Shown: positions 17,976-26,745 of the stretch, in pieces | Layout of the letters: each line of letters begins with the position of its first letter | How positions within the stretch are numbered: position 1 is the first letter of the stretch | NCBI GenBank assembly: GCA_019114305.1 | Contig: DXFU01000036.1 | Span: forward strand, 1 to 49,689 | Direction of reading: 5' to 3' | DNA length: 49,689 nt | DNA from: Candidatus Hungatella pullicola | GTDB taxonomy: Bacteria; Bacillota; Clostridia; Lachnospirales; Lachnospiraceae | Position numbers and translations under genes: made by a program | Notes under the pieces: model-generated | What the model was told of the DNA's origin: nothing | What the model saw: the letters and a program-made list of their open reading frames with translations, nothing else | Databases searched by the model: none

Positions 17976-18769
17976 GAATGGTAAGCATTGCAAGCGGCAG
18001 CAGCGGAAACTGTATCTATGTAGGATCTGATTCCAGCCATATTTTAGTGGATGCGGGTATCAGCAACAAACGGATGGAACAGGGGCTTAACGAAATCGGT
18101 CTTAAGGGCAGTGAGCTGGATGGAATTGTCATCACTCATGAACACTCGGACCATACCAAAGGACTGGGAGTTTTGGCCAGAAAGCATCATGTTCCCATAT
18201 ATGGAACAAAGGAAACTCTGGAGGAGATCAGAAAGCAGAAATATCTGGGAGAATACCCCGAAGAGCTTCTGCACCCCATTAAGCCCGATGTGGATTTTTC
18301 CATAGGGGATCTGGAGATCAAGCCTTTTTCCATTGACCATGACGCGGCGAATCCGGTAGCCTACCGGATTCAGAACAATCACAGATCTGTGGCTGTGGCT
18401 ACGGATATGGGGCATTATAATCAGTATGTAATCGACCATCTTCAGGGATTGGATGCACTGCTGTTGGAATCCAATCATGATGTAAACATGCTTCAGACTG
18501 GCCCCTATCCCTACTACCTGAAAAAAAGGATTCTTGGAGATTACGGGCATCTTTCCAATGAGAATGCAGGGAGACTTTTGTGCTGTATTCTCCACGACCG
18601 GCTGAAGAAGGTGCTTTTGGGGCATTTGAGCAAGGAGAATAACTATGAGGAGCTGGCTTACGAGACTGTAAAGCTGGAGATTACAGAGGGAGATAATCCT
18701 TACAAGGCATCAGATTTTTCTATTTCCGTGGCAAAAAGAGATCAAATGTCAGAGATTATTACAGTATAG
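17972..18769 (+). CDS. MBL-fold metallo-hydrolase, WalJ/YycJ-like
   Basis: The 265-aa protein has a metallo-beta-lactamase fold with the metal motif THEHSDH near residue 55 and a further ligand in LLLESNHD. The opening SIASGSSGNCIYV is characteristic of the WalJ/YycJ branch, linked in Bacilli to the WalKR cell-wall regulon and reported as a double-strand DNA 5'-exonuclease relevant to mismatch repair. Its placement after polA and coaE would fit a DNA-repair function. The ATG overlaps the coaE stop. Function is inferred from family only. Confidence 0.8.
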   Translation: MRMVSIASGSSGNCIYVGSDSSHILVDAGISNKRMEQGLNEIGLKGSELDGIVITHEHSDHTKGLGVLARKHHVPIYGTKETLEEIRKQKYLGEYPEELLHPIKPDVDFSIGDLEIKPFSIDHDAANPVAYRIQNNHRSVAVATDMGHYNQYVIDHLQGLDALLLESNHDVNMLQTGPYPYYLKKRILGDYGHLSNENAGRLLCCILHDRLKKVLLGHLSKENNYEELAYETVKLEITEGDNPYKASDFSISVAKRDQMSEIITV

Positions 18770-18782
18770 AAGGAGAAAGGCT

Positions 18783-19055
18783 ATGAACAGAACAATTATA
18801 ACCGTAGTAGGAAAGGATACTGTTGGAATTATTGCCAGAATCTGCACATATCTGGCTGATAATAAGGTGAATATTTTGGATATTTCCCAGACCATTGTTC
18901 AGGGATTTTTTAACATGATGATGATTGTAGATACCGATTCCTCAGAAAAGCCTTTCGGTCAGATGGCTGACGAGCTGGAGAACCTGGGAGACGAAATTGG
19001 AGTAAAGGTAAAATGCCAGCGGGAAGAAATTTTCACAAAAATGCACCGCATCTGA
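18783..19055 (+). CDS. ACT-domain protein (UPF0237 type)
   Basis: The 90-aa protein is a single ACT domain (beginning [18 protein letters not shown]), a small-molecule, often amino-acid, binding module. It has no catalytic domain. Homologues of this kind are typically encoded directly before a UPF0210 (PFL family) gene, as here with a 41-bp gap, which suggests it senses a ligand for, or forms a complex with, that protein. AGGAG lies upstream of the ATG. The ligand is unknown. Confidence 0.85.
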   Translation: MNRTIITVVGKDTVGIIARICTYLADNKVNILDISQTIVQGFFNMMMIVDTDSSEKPFGQMADELENLGDEIGVKVKCQREEIFTKMHRI

Positions 19056-19096
19056 TAACTGCAGACAAAAGCTTAAGAAAAAGGATGGGTTTCCCT

Positions 19097-20461
19097 ATGT
19101 TGAACATATTTGAAGTAAATGAGACCAATAAAATGATAGAGCAGGAGCTTCTGGATGTCAGGACTATAACACTTGGCATCAGTCTGCTGGATTGCTGTGA
19201 TTCGGATCTGGAACGGCTGAATCAGAAGATTTATGAAAAGATTACTGCCACCGCGAAAAATCTGGTATCTGTGGGAAAGGAAATAGAGAGAGATTTTGGT
19301 ATTCCCATTGTAAATAAAAGAATTTCCGTTACTCCCATTGGTCTGGTAGGAGCCTCTGCCTGCAAAAAAACGGAGGATTTTGTGACCATAGCAAAAACCC
19401 TTGACCGGGCAGCCAAGGAGGTTGGAGTAAATTTTATCGGAGGGTATTCTGCTTTGGTAAGCAAGGGGATGACAATGGCGGAACAAAATCTGATTCGTTC
19501 CATTCCTGAAGCTTTAGCGTCAACAGAGCGTGTATGTAGTTCGGTAAATGTGGGATCCACAAAGACTGGCATTGATATGGATGCGGTGGCTTTAATGGGC
19601 CAGATTGTAAAGGAAACGGCCATTGCCACAGAAAAACAGGATTCTCTGGGCTGCGCCAAGCTGGTTGTATTCTGTAATGCCCCTGATGATAACCCTTTTA
19701 TGGCGGGTGCGTTTCATGGAGTGACAGAGGCAGATGCTATCATCAATGTAGGTGTCAGCGGCCCAGGTGTTGTAAAAAAGGCCATTGAGGCGGCAAGAGG
19801 AGAGAATTTCGAAATTCTCTGCGAAACCATTAAAAAGACGGCATTTAAGATTACCCGTGTAGGCCAGCTGGTTGCTCAGGAGGCATCGAAAAGACTGGGA
19901 ATTCCTTTTGGAATTATTGACCTGTCTCTGGCACCGACTCCGGCAGTGGGAGACAGTGTTGCGGAAATTCTGGAAGAGATTGGTTTGGAGCGTGTTGGCG
20001 CGCCTGGAACTACAGCGGCTCTTGCCATGCTTAATGATCAGGTGAAAAAGGGAGGAGTTATGGCTTCCTCCTATGTGGGCGGCTTAAGCGGCGCGTTTAT
20101 TCCGGTGAGCGAGGATCAGGGAATGATTGATGCTGTTTCTGCCGGAGCTTTGACCATAGAAAAACTGGAGGCCATGACTTGTGTCTGTTCCGTCGGACTG
20201 GATATGATTGCTGTGCCCGGGGATACCTCACCGGCCACTATTTCAGGTATTATCGCTGATGAGGCGGCTATTGGAATGGTGAATCAGAAGACCACGGCTG
20301 TCCGCATCATTCCTGTAATTGGAAAGACCGTGGGAGATACAGTGGAATTTGGCGGACTTTTGGGATACGCTCCCGTAATGCCGGTAAACCCTTATTCCTG
20401 CGAGGCGTTTGTTACACGGGGCGGACGGATCCCTGCGCCGATTCACAGCTTTAAAAATTAG
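19097..20461 (+). CDS. UPF0210 (DUF711, PFL family) protein
   Basis: This 454-aa protein belongs to a widely conserved bacterial and archaeal family of unknown biochemical role with structural resemblance to pyruvate formate-lyase. Conserved stretches include the glycine-rich [26 protein letters not shown], and a C-terminal [13 protein letters not shown]. No PFL-type glycyl radical motif is evident. The start at 19097 gives the usual family length; the frame is open 28 codons further back, but that part overlaps the ACT gene and is not family-like. It is paired with the ACT protein and lies in the polA operon. Confidence 0.85.
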   Translation: MLNIFEVNETNKMIEQELLDVRTITLGISLLDCCDSDLERLNQKIYEKITATAKNLVSVGKEIERDFGIPIVNKRISVTPIGLVGASACKKTEDFVTIAKTLDRAAKEVGVNFIGGYSALVSKGMTMAEQNLIRSIPEALASTERVCSSVNVGSTKTGIDMDAVALMGQIVKETAIATEKQDSLGCAKLVVFCNAPDDNPFMAGAFHGVTEADAIINVGVSGPGVVKKAIEAARGENFEILCETIKKTAFKITRVGQLVAQEASKRLGIPFGIIDLSLAPTPAVGDSVAEILEEIGLERVGAPGTTAALAMLNDQVKKGGVMASSYVGGLSGAFIPVSEDQGMIDAVSAGALTIEKLEAMTCVCSVGLDMIAVPGDTSPATISGIIADEAAIGMVNQKTTAVRIIPVIGKTVGDTVEFGGLLGYAPVMPVNPYSCEAFVTRGGRIPAPIHSFKN

Positions 20462-20469
20462 GAGGCTTT

Positions 20470-21111
20470 ATGAAGATCTATTTAATACGCCATGGCAGAC
20501 AGTGCAGCAAGCTGTGTAATGTAGATGTGGATTTGTGTGAGGAGGGCTACCGTCAGGCAGCTCTCTTAGGGGAACGTCTGGTACACGGAGGAATTGAAGT
20601 GGTATACTCCAGCCAGCTCCTCCGTGCGGTGCAGACTGCTCAGGCGGCCAATCTTTACTGGAATGTGGATCACATAATCAGACCGGAACTGCGGGAAATT
20701 TCTTTTGGAGAGATGGAAGGCATGTGTGATGAAGACATTGCAGTAAAATTTGCTGATTTTAAAAAGAAACAGGAGAAGATGGAGTCTGATCTTCCCTATC
20801 CCGGCGGGGAATCAGCCGGGCAGGTAATTGCCAGAGCGCTTCCGGTTATTGAAGAGATCGCTTCTTCCGGCGTGAAAGCTGCGGCAGTTGTGACCCATGG
20901 AGGGGTAATCCGCAGTCTGATGACATACTTTTTGGATATGGAGCCGGCAAAGTACAGGATTCTGGGAAATACTCTGGAAAACTGCAGCATTACAGAGGTT
21001 GTGTGGAATGGGAGCAAAAAAAGATTTTTTGTGGAGCGTTTTAATGATTACGCCCACTTAGAAGGTCATCCCGAGCTCTTAAGAAGCAGCTGGGTAGACG
21101 CAGAGAATTAA
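20470..21111 (+). CDS. Histidine phosphatase (phosphoglycerate mutase-like) family protein
   Basis: The 213-aa protein has the catalytic motif LIRHGRQ at its N-terminus, the acid-base region ISFGEMEGM, and the second histidine in VTHGGVIRSL. It is a cofactor-independent-of-metal phosphatase of the broad branch that includes CobC, PhoE and GpmB-like enzymes. The substrate cannot be inferred. AGGAGG lies just before the ATG, and the gene starts 8 bp after the UPF0210 stop. Confidence 0.85.
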   Translation: MKIYLIRHGRQCSKLCNVDVDLCEEGYRQAALLGERLVHGGIEVVYSSQLLRAVQTAQAANLYWNVDHIIRPELREISFGEMEGMCDEDIAVKFADFKKKQEKMESDLPYPGGESAGQVIARALPVIEEIASSGVKAAAVVTHGGVIRSLMTYFLDMEPAKYRILGNTLENCSITEVVWNGSKKRFFVERFNDYAHLEGHPELLRSSWVDAEN

Positions 21112-21141
21112 TTTCTGAGAAAATAAGAAATGGAGAACGGA

Positions 21142-22317
21142 ATGAATCAGCAGGATCGGGAAAAGATTGTCAGTGCGGTGGAAGAGTACTTAGACAGTGA
21201 ACTGATACGGATTATTTTCAGCAATCCAGTGTCAAGGGAGGAGCTGGAAAAGGTGAAGATAAGACCTTTGTCCGTAAAAGGGAATCTGGTGTTTCAGGCA
21301 GAAGAATTTCGGAATCATCAGGCCTTTCACAGGAATCTTTCCAGGGAGGAGTGCAGCCGGTATGCCGTCTCTTTGATGGAACAGTCTATGGGCCAGATGG
21401 AACTGGAGTCGGCAAAGGGAAGACTGCGTATTCTGGTAAGTAAAAAAGGAACGGTCAGTATAAAAGGAAAGCGTGTTCCGGCAAAAATAACGCCATCTCT
21501 TCCATCTCTTTCTCACAACAGACGCAAGCGGTATATTCTGGAGGAAGGAAAACCGGTTCCTTTTCTTCAGGATCTGGGAATTATGACATCGGAAGGCAAA
21601 GTGGTGGCCTCCAGATATGATAAGTTCCGCCAGATTAACCGTTTCCTGGAATTTATCGAAGATATACTGCCCAAATTAAATCAGGACAGAGAGAATGTGA
21701 TTATTGATTTTGGCTGCGGAAAATCTTATCTCACTTTTGCTATGTATTACTATCTCCATGAACTGAAAGGTTATTCTATCCGGATTATTGGACTGGATTT
21801 AAAGCAGGCCGTAATAGACCGGTGCAATATGCTGAGTAAAGAGTACGGGTATGATGGCCTGGCCTTTTATCACGGGGATATTGCTTCCTATGAAGGGGTC
21901 AATCATGTGGATATGGTAGTGACCCTTCACGCTTGCGACACAGCTACAGATTTTGCTATTTACAAGGCAATACAGTGGGATGCCTCAGTGATCCTGTCTG
22001 TTCCATGCTGTCAGCATGAGCTGAACCGGCAGATTCATAATGATTTGATGGCGCCTTTGTTCCAGTATGGAATTATTAAAGAGCGGATGGCAGCCCTTTA
22101 CACAGACAGTCTTCGGGCGGAGCTTTTGGAAAATCAGGGGTACCGGACGCAGATCCTGGAGTTTATTGACATGGAGCATACCCCAAAGAATTTGCTGATC
22201 CGAGCTGTAAAGCAGGGAAAGAAAAAGAACAATGGCAGACAGATTGAGGACATTTTAAGCTTTTTGGACACGGATCAGACTCTTGCAAAGCTTTTAGGCT
22301 ATAAAAAGCGTTCATAG
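21142..22317 (+). CDS. Class I SAM-dependent methyltransferase (Methyltransf_32-like)
   Basis: The 391-aa protein has an N-terminal region of about 170 residues of unrecognised fold, followed by a Rossmann methyltransferase domain with the SAM motif VIIDFGCGKSYLTF and the GLDLK acidic strand end. The later SVPCCQHEL segment is like the CC-H motif in METTL25/RRNAD1-type proteins. The target (RNA, protein or small molecule) is unknown. I chose the start at 21142, since GGAG at 21132-21135 is properly spaced for it; 21130 is an alternative start without a site. It belongs to the polA operon. Confidence 0.75.
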   Translation: MNQQDREKIVSAVEEYLDSELIRIIFSNPVSREELEKVKIRPLSVKGNLVFQAEEFRNHQAFHRNLSREECSRYAVSLMEQSMGQMELESAKGRLRILVSKKGTVSIKGKRVPAKITPSLPSLSHNRRKRYILEEGKPVPFLQDLGIMTSEGKVVASRYDKFRQINRFLEFIEDILPKLNQDRENVIIDFGCGKSYLTFAMYYYLHELKGYSIRIIGLDLKQAVIDRCNMLSKEYGYDGLAFYHGDIASYEGVNHVDMVVTLHACDTATDFAIYKAIQWDASVILSVPCCQHELNRQIHNDLMAPLFQYGIIKERMAALYTDSLRAELLENQGYRTQILEFIDMEHTPKNLLIRAVKQGKKKNNGRQIEDILSFLDTDQTLAKLLGYKKRS

Positions 22318-22346
22318 AAATTTTGTGCGGAAAAGGAGTGGAACAT

Positions 22347-22691
22347 ATGCCTTTTATTAATTCAAAGGTTACTCTTCCTCTTAAGGAAGAACAGAAAGAA
22401 ATCATAAAAAAGGAATTGGGAAATGCAATTGCATTAATCCCGGGCAAGTCTGAGACCTGGCTTATGGTTGGGTTTGAGGACCGCTGCTCCCTTTATTTCA
22501 GGGGAGAGAAAAAGGAAAAGGCGGCTTTTGTGGAAGTAAAAATCTTCGGAAAAGCCACCGAAGAAGCTTACAGCCAGCTTACTGCCCGGATATGCCAGAT
22601 TTATGAGACCGTTCTTACCATTCCCCAGGACAGCATTTATGTGAAATACGAAGAAGCGGAGCATTGGGGCTGGAACGGAAGCAACTTTTAA
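22347..22691 (+). CDS. MIF-like tautomerase-superfamily protein
   Basis: The 114-aa protein matches macrophage migration inhibitory factor in size and layout. It has the N-terminal Met-Pro (Pro becomes the catalytic base after Met removal), Lys34 at the position of the MIF active-site lysine, the KIFGK stretch where MIF has SIGKIGG, and a C-terminal WGWNGSNF close to the MIF VGWNNSTF. The likely activity is a keto-enol tautomerase such as phenylpyruvate tautomerase. The start at 22347 has AAAGGAG 8-14 nt upstream; it yields the required Pro at position 2. It is the last gene of the polA operon, convergent with tmcAL after 13 bp. Confidence 0.8.
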   Translation: MPFINSKVTLPLKEEQKEIIKKELGNAIALIPGKSETWLMVGFEDRCSLYFRGEKKEKAAFVEVKIFGKATEEAYSQLTARICQIYETVLTIPQDSIYVKYEEAEHWGWNGSNF

Positions 22692-22704
22692 GCTACGGTA
22701 TTTT

Positions 22705-23949
22705 TTAAGAAATAATGAGCGGCTGATTGTATTCATTGCCCTTTTTTGTGCCATACTTATCAGCATAGACACAACGGTACAGATGAGAGGCGAAAAGGTC
22801 ATCCTGAAACATTTCGAGGGCCGTCCCCTCCAGCTGCCGGGCAGCGCCGGCAGGTTTGGTTACCAGAGGGATTTGGCTCTCTTTTTTTATTCTGGTGATA
22901 ACCGCAGCGGAAGAGCGGCGAAATCCAAGAACTCTGCCATAGAAGGTTCCGCCTTCCTTTTTAAAACGGTTCATCTTATCATCTGTGATGCCAAGAAGAA
23001 TGTGAAGAAGACAGCGGCTGATTCTGGTATAGGTATATTGGCGGGATTTCAGGGAGGCGCATCGTTCCTCCCATGTGGAAAAGTCGAAAATCTGGCGCAG
23101 GATGCGAGCGGAGATTTCCCCGGAGACATCAGCAAACCGGTCAAACCCTGTTCCCTTCCGCTGGAGACGGAGAAGCGCTCCGTTTAGGAGAAGAGAGAAA
23201 TCATCGGGCCAGAGCGGATTTAAGGTTTCCAGAATAGGGAGAACGGTTTCAGGTACCAGCTGGCTGAGATGGCTGTCCAAACCATTTTTCAAAGCCTGCC
23301 GGATTGCGGAGGCAGAACTGAGCGGTTGGGTTAGACTCAGGTCATGGTATCCATTTCCCTGGCGGGTGATGGTGAGAGGCTGAATAGGGCTGTTTAAACC
23401 GATGAGAGCCTTGCAGTATTCAATTCCCAGAATATTGTTGGGAGAGGAGAGAAGATGAGTTTCCTGGTCCGTGAGAAGGCCCAGACGGCTTAATGCGTTC
23501 TGCCGCGCGGCCGGATAGGAAAGCCCCTGACTTAAATATGTCTTAATCTGCTGCTGGTAATCCTCTGTCTCACACATTAAAATGGAGGCAAGGCGGGAAA
23601 GCTTTCTCACATCTCCGCATTCGCTTCCAAAACACAGAGAGTCAACGGCTCCAAGCCTGGTGAGCAGGGAGACGGCTCCAAAGGCAAAATGTTCAGCGCT
23701 GCCTGTTGCGTATACAGAAGGAAGCTCAATGACAAGATCGGCTCCGGCAGATAGGGCCATGGCAGTTCTGGCATATTTGTTATATATGGCAGGCGCTCCC
23801 CGCTGCACAAAGTCACCGCTCATAACAACAACGCAGTAGTCTGCTCCAGATGCCTCCTTCGCCTTTTTAATATGATAGGCATGTCCATTGTGAAAGGGAT
23901 TATATTCGGCAATGACGCCTACAATGTAAGTGTTTTCATTTTTCGTCAT
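22705..23949 (-). CDS. tmcAL: tRNA(Met) cytidine acetate ligase (TmcAL/YlbM)
   Basis: TmcAL activates acetate with ATP and acetylates the wobble cytidine of elongator tRNA(Met). The 414-aa protein opens with GVIAEYNPFHNGHAYHI, a nucleotidyltransferase HxGH-type motif, followed by VMSGDFVQRG and the SPNNILGIEY segment, all typical. In Bacillus the same gene (ylbM) lies beside yceD and rpmF; here those genes lie 2 kb away, which supports the assignment. No terminator can be seen in the 13 bp between its stop and the convergent MIF-like gene. Confidence 0.9.
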   Translation of the reverse strand: MTKNENTYIVGVIAEYNPFHNGHAYHIKKAKEASGADYCVVVMSGDFVQRGAPAIYNKYARTAMALSAGADLVIELPSVYATGSAEHFAFGAVSLLTRLGAVDSLCFGSECGDVRKLSRLASILMCETEDYQQQIKTYLSQGLSYPAARQNALSRLGLLTDQETHLLSSPNNILGIEYCKALIGLNSPIQPLTITRQGNGYHDLSLTQPLSSASAIRQALKNGLDSHLSQLVPETVLPILETLNPLWPDDFSLLLNGALLRLQRKGTGFDRFADVSGEISARILRQIFDFSTWEERCASLKSRQYTYTRISRCLLHILLGITDDKMNRFKKEGGTFYGRVLGFRRSSAAVITRIKKESQIPLVTKPAGAARQLEGTALEMFQDDLFASHLYRCVYADKYGTKKGNEYNQPLIIS

Positions 23950-23982
23950 AAATTACGGTCTCCAGCCTGTTTTTTTCCTTCT

Positions 23983-24011
23983 ATTATGCTATTGTTTTAT
24001 AAAAAATGCAA
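23983..24011 (-). promoter_or_regulatory. Promoter of tmcAL
   Basis: Read on the reverse strand: TTGCAT (24011-24006), a 17-bp spacer and CATAAT (23988-23983), 34 bp upstream of the start codon. Confidence 0.55.
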
Positions 24012-24029
24012 ATTATTTCGGCCCACCTC

Positions 24030-24058
24030 TTGAAAATTTTGATCAAAGAACATAGAAT
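24030..24058 (+). promoter_or_regulatory. Promoter of pduL-ackA
   Basis: TTGAAA (24030-24035), a 17-bp spacer and TAGAAT (24053-24058), about 45 bp before the pduL start. It is divergent from the tmcAL promoter. Confidence 0.6.
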
Positions 24059-24103
24059 AGAAGCATACATTGAAAAACTGGAAGAATAGGAGAGGAAATA
24101 GTT

Positions 24104-24673
24104 ATGAAGTTCATAGTTGAGACAAGCGCACGTCACGTACATTTGACACAGGAGCATTTAGAGATTTTATTTGGAAAGGGATATGAGCTGACTAAGAAGA
24201 AAGATTTGTCCCAGCCTGGTCAGTATGCCTGTGAAGAGAGAGTAACCATTGTGGGAAGCAAGAAGGAGTTAAAGGGTGTATCCATTTTAGGACCTGTAAG
24301 AACTGCTACTCAGGTAGAACTGTCCCTTACAGATGCCCGCTCCATCGGAGTTGCTGCTCCTATCCGTGAATCCGGTGATGTTGCTGGAAGCGGTTCCTGC
24401 AAGATTGTAGGACCATGTGGAGAGATCGAGCTGGCAGAAGGCGTAATTGCCGCTAAGCGTCACATTCATGCAACCCCGGCAGATGCAGAGGCTCTCGGAG
24501 TTAAAAATGGAGATGTTGTTTCTGTAAAGGTTGATACAGACGGAAGAAGCCTTGTGTTTGGCGATGTAGTAGTACGTGTCAGCGAGAAGTACGCACTGGC
24601 TATGCACATTGATACCGATGAGTCCAATGCTGCGGGATGCGGAAGAGAACAGTACGGCGAGATCGTAAAATAA
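24104..24673 (+). CDS. pduL: Phosphate propanoyltransferase / phosphotransacetylase (PduL type)
   Basis: PduL enzymes exchange CoA and phosphate on acyl groups, here most likely acetyl-CoA and acetyl-phosphate. The 189-aa protein has the two zinc-binding histidine motifs, SARHVHL at the start and AAKRHIHATP near residue 125. It has no N-terminal encapsulation peptide of the microcompartment type, and no shell genes are nearby, so it is a cytoplasmic housekeeping Pta substitute. It starts with GGAG upstream and is 21 bp ahead of ackA, forming an acetate-production operon. Confidence 0.9.
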   Translation: MKFIVETSARHVHLTQEHLEILFGKGYELTKKKDLSQPGQYACEERVTIVGSKKELKGVSILGPVRTATQVELSLTDARSIGVAAPIRESGDVAGSGSCKIVGPCGEIELAEGVIAAKRHIHATPADAEALGVKNGDVVSVKVDTDGRSLVFGDVVVRVSEKYALAMHIDTDESNAAGCGREQYGEIVK

Positions 24674-24694
24674 GTTAAAGGAGAAACAGTTTAT

Positions 24695-25885
24695 ATGAAA
24701 ATTTTAGTAATTAACTGCGGAAGCTCTTCTTTGAAGTATCAGCTGATTGATATGGAGAATGAAAGCGTACTGGCAAAAGGTCTGTGTGAGAGAATCGGAA
24801 TTGACGGCTCTCTGCTGACCCATAAACCTGCAGGAAAGGATAAATATGAGGTAGTAAGCCCAATGCCAGATCATAAGGTTGCTGTCCAGATGGTTATGGA
24901 TGCCCTGGTTGATCCGGTTCACGGCGTTATTAAGGATACCAGCGAAATTGCAGCTGTAGGTCACAGAGTTCTCCACGGAGGTCAGTACTACAGCGATTCC
25001 ATCATCGTTAATGATGATGTTAAGAGAGTAATCCGCGACTGTTTTGATCTTGGTCCTCTCCACAATCCTGCTAACCTGATTGGTATTGAAGCTTGTGAAG
25101 CCGCTATGCCAGGTGTTCCAAACGTGGCCGTGTTCGATACTGCTTTTGGACAGAGCATGGAGGAAAAGGCGTATATGTACGCAATTCCTTATGAGTATTA
25201 TGAGAAATATAAAATCAGAAGATACGGTTTCCATGGTACAAGCCATAGATTTGTGTCAGGAGAAGTATTAAAGTACCTGAATCTTGATCCGGAGAAGGGT
25301 AAAGTTATTGTATGCCATCTGGGTAATGGAGCCAGCATTTCTGCTTCCATCGGGGGAAAATGTGTAGATACCAGCATGGGTCTGACTCCTCTGGAAGGCC
25401 TCATTATGGGAACCAGATCCGGTGATGTGGATCCCGCTGTTCTGCAGTTTATCTGCAATAAAGAGGGCAAGGATATTAACGAGATGCTGAATATCCTGAA
25501 TAAGAAGTCTGGTATTCTGGGTATGTCTGGTGTTTCCAGTGATTTCCGTGATGTGCACAAGGCAAGAAATGAAGGCAACCATCAGGCTGATGTTGCGCTT
25601 CAGGCATTTGCATACCGCGTTGCAAAGTATATCGGAGCTTACACAGCAGCTATGAATGGCGTAGATGCCATTGCCTTTACTGCCGGCGTTGGTGAGAATG
25701 ACGGCGAGATGCGCAAGGAGATCTGTAATTACCTGGGCTATTTGGGCATTGCCATTGATGACGAGGCAAATAAGGCTCAGGGCGAGGCAGCTGTGATTTC
25801 CACAGCTGATTCAAAAGTTAAGGTTCTTGCTATGCCTACCAATGAGGAGCTGGCTATTGCAAGAGAAACTTTGACTCTCATCTAA
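24695..25885 (+). CDS. ackA: Acetate kinase
   Basis: This enzyme interconverts acetyl-phosphate plus ADP with acetate plus ATP. The 396-aa protein has the family signatures VINCGSSSLKYQLID at the N-terminus, the catalytic region HRVLHGG, FGFHGTSHR-like sequence (YGFHGTSHRFVS), and FTAGVGEND near the C-terminus. Full length and normal. It is co-transcribed with pduL. Acetyl-phosphate may also come from the phosphoketolase encoded at 27696. No terminator is visible before the yceD promoter. Confidence 0.95.
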   Translation: MKILVINCGSSSLKYQLIDMENESVLAKGLCERIGIDGSLLTHKPAGKDKYEVVSPMPDHKVAVQMVMDALVDPVHGVIKDTSEIAAVGHRVLHGGQYYSDSIIVNDDVKRVIRDCFDLGPLHNPANLIGIEACEAAMPGVPNVAVFDTAFGQSMEEKAYMYAIPYEYYEKYKIRRYGFHGTSHRFVSGEVLKYLNLDPEKGKVIVCHLGNGASISASIGGKCVDTSMGLTPLEGLIMGTRSGDVDPAVLQFICNKEGKDINEMLNILNKKSGILGMSGVSSDFRDVHKARNEGNHQADVALQAFAYRVAKYIGAYTAAMNGVDAIAFTAGVGENDGEMRKEICNYLGYLGIAIDDEANKAQGEAAVISTADSKVKVLAMPTNEELAIARETLTLI

Positions 25886-25897
25886 TAAAATATTTCA

Positions 25898-25926
25898 TTG
25901 ACAAAAGGTGCGCACTTATGTATAAT
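25898..25926 (+). promoter_or_regulatory. Consensus sigma-A promoter of yceD-rpmF
   Basis: TTGACA (25898-25903), a 17-bp spacer and TATAAT (25921-25926): a perfect match to the sigma-A consensus in both boxes. Confidence 0.85.
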
Positions 25927-25940
25927 AGCATAGGTGCGCA
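25909..25940 (+). promoter_or_regulatory. Probable operator: 12-bp inverted repeat centred on the -10 box
   Basis: TGCGCACTTATG (25909-25920) and CATAGGTGCGCA (25929-25940) are inverted with one mismatch and enclose TATAATAG. The dyad spans the -10 box and the predicted start point, so a bound dimer would block RNA polymerase. I do not recognise the regulator. Confidence 0.6.
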
Positions 25941-25954
25941 TTAGGAGTATTTAT

Positions 25955-26482
25955 ATGCTTATAAATTTATCAGAGCTGTTTACCCTGGAAGGGAAAGAAA
26001 AAATCTATAACTGTGAAATTGAGATGGCCGTCTATCATGCGCCGGGCGGTGATTACAGAATTTTATCTAAAAGTCCGGTGGTTTTGAAGATGTTGAATAC
26101 CGGGGGAAAAAGACTTGATCTGGAAGGAAGTACAGACCTGTCGTTAGAGATACCTTGTGATCGTTGTCTTGATCCGGTAAGGAAAGACATACATCTCACT
26201 TTTGTCAGAACCCTTGATTTGCGGGATCCTGAAGAGAGAGACACAGAAGATTTTGAAGAGCAGCCTTATTTAGATGGTTATAGTCTGGATGTAGACCAGC
26301 TGGTTTGTGATGAACTGATACTGAATTTGCCTATGAAGGTTCTCTGCAGAGAAGACTGTAAGGGAATTTGCAATAGATGTGGAGCAAATCTCAATTATGA
26401 GACTTGTGACTGCGATACCAGGTCACTGGACCCAAGAATGGCAGTCATCCAGGATATTTTTAAACAGTTTAAGGAGGTGTGA
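25955..26482 (+). CDS. yceD: YceD family protein (DUF177), 23S rRNA accumulation protein-like
   Basis: YceD proteins are encoded just upstream of rpmF in many bacteria and affect 23S rRNA accumulation. The 175-aa protein has the DUF177 hallmarks: CDRCLDPV in the middle, and a C-terminal cysteine cluster CKGICNRCGANLNYETCDC that probably binds zinc, ending in LDPRMAVIQDI. The start at 25955 has AGGAG (25943-25947); an upstream in-frame start codon lies inside the predicted operator and is unlikely to be used. It is 2 bp ahead of rpmF. Confidence 0.85.
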   Translation: MLINLSELFTLEGKEKIYNCEIEMAVYHAPGGDYRILSKSPVVLKMLNTGGKRLDLEGSTDLSLEIPCDRCLDPVRKDIHLTFVRTLDLRDPEERDTEDFEEQPYLDGYSLDVDQLVCDELILNLPMKVLCREDCKGICNRCGANLNYETCDCDTRSLDPRMAVIQDIFKQFKEV

Positions 26483-26484
26483 CC

Positions 26485-26667
26485 ATGTCTATTTGTCCAA
26501 AGAATAAGTCTTCTAAGTCCAGAAGAGACAAGCGCAGAGCCAACTGGAAGATGAGCGCTCCAAATTTGGTTAAGTGCAGCAAGTGCGGCGAGCTTATGAT
26601 GCCTCACAGAGTATGCAAAGCCTGTGGTTCTTACAACAAGAGAGAAATCGTTAAGGTTGAGGACTAA
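26485..26667 (+). CDS. rpmF: Ribosomal protein L32
   Basis: This is a 60-aa protein of the large ribosomal subunit. It starts SICPKNKSSKSRRDKRRANWK, basic as expected, and has a CxxC...CxxC zinc ribbon (CSKCGELMMPHRVCKACG). The strong site AAGGAGGTG lies just before the start and overlaps the end of yceD. In many genomes fatty-acid genes (plsX, acpP) follow rpmF, but here a terminator and an unrelated AraC gene follow. Confidence 0.95.
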   Translation: MSICPKNKSSKSRRDKRRANWKMSAPNLVKCSKCGELMMPHRVCKACGSYNKREIVKVED

Positions 26668-26699
26668 GCAGTTTTAGTGGTTTTATATCTTTAAAATTA

Positions 26700-26732
26700 A
26701 GACTTCTGGTATTACCCGGAAGTCTGTTTTTA
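26700..26732 (+). terminator. Terminator after rpmF
   Basis: AGACTTCTGG (26700-26709) pairs with CCGGAAGTCT (26716-26725), allowing one G-T pair, followed by GTTTTTATT. Confidence 0.75.
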
Positions 26733-26745
26733 TTATAGTGAGTAT

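Noticed and set aside
24104..25885. Microcompartment (BMC) locus suggested by PduL
   Set aside because: No shell protein genes or encapsulation peptide are present; it pairs with AckA as a general phosphotransacetylase.
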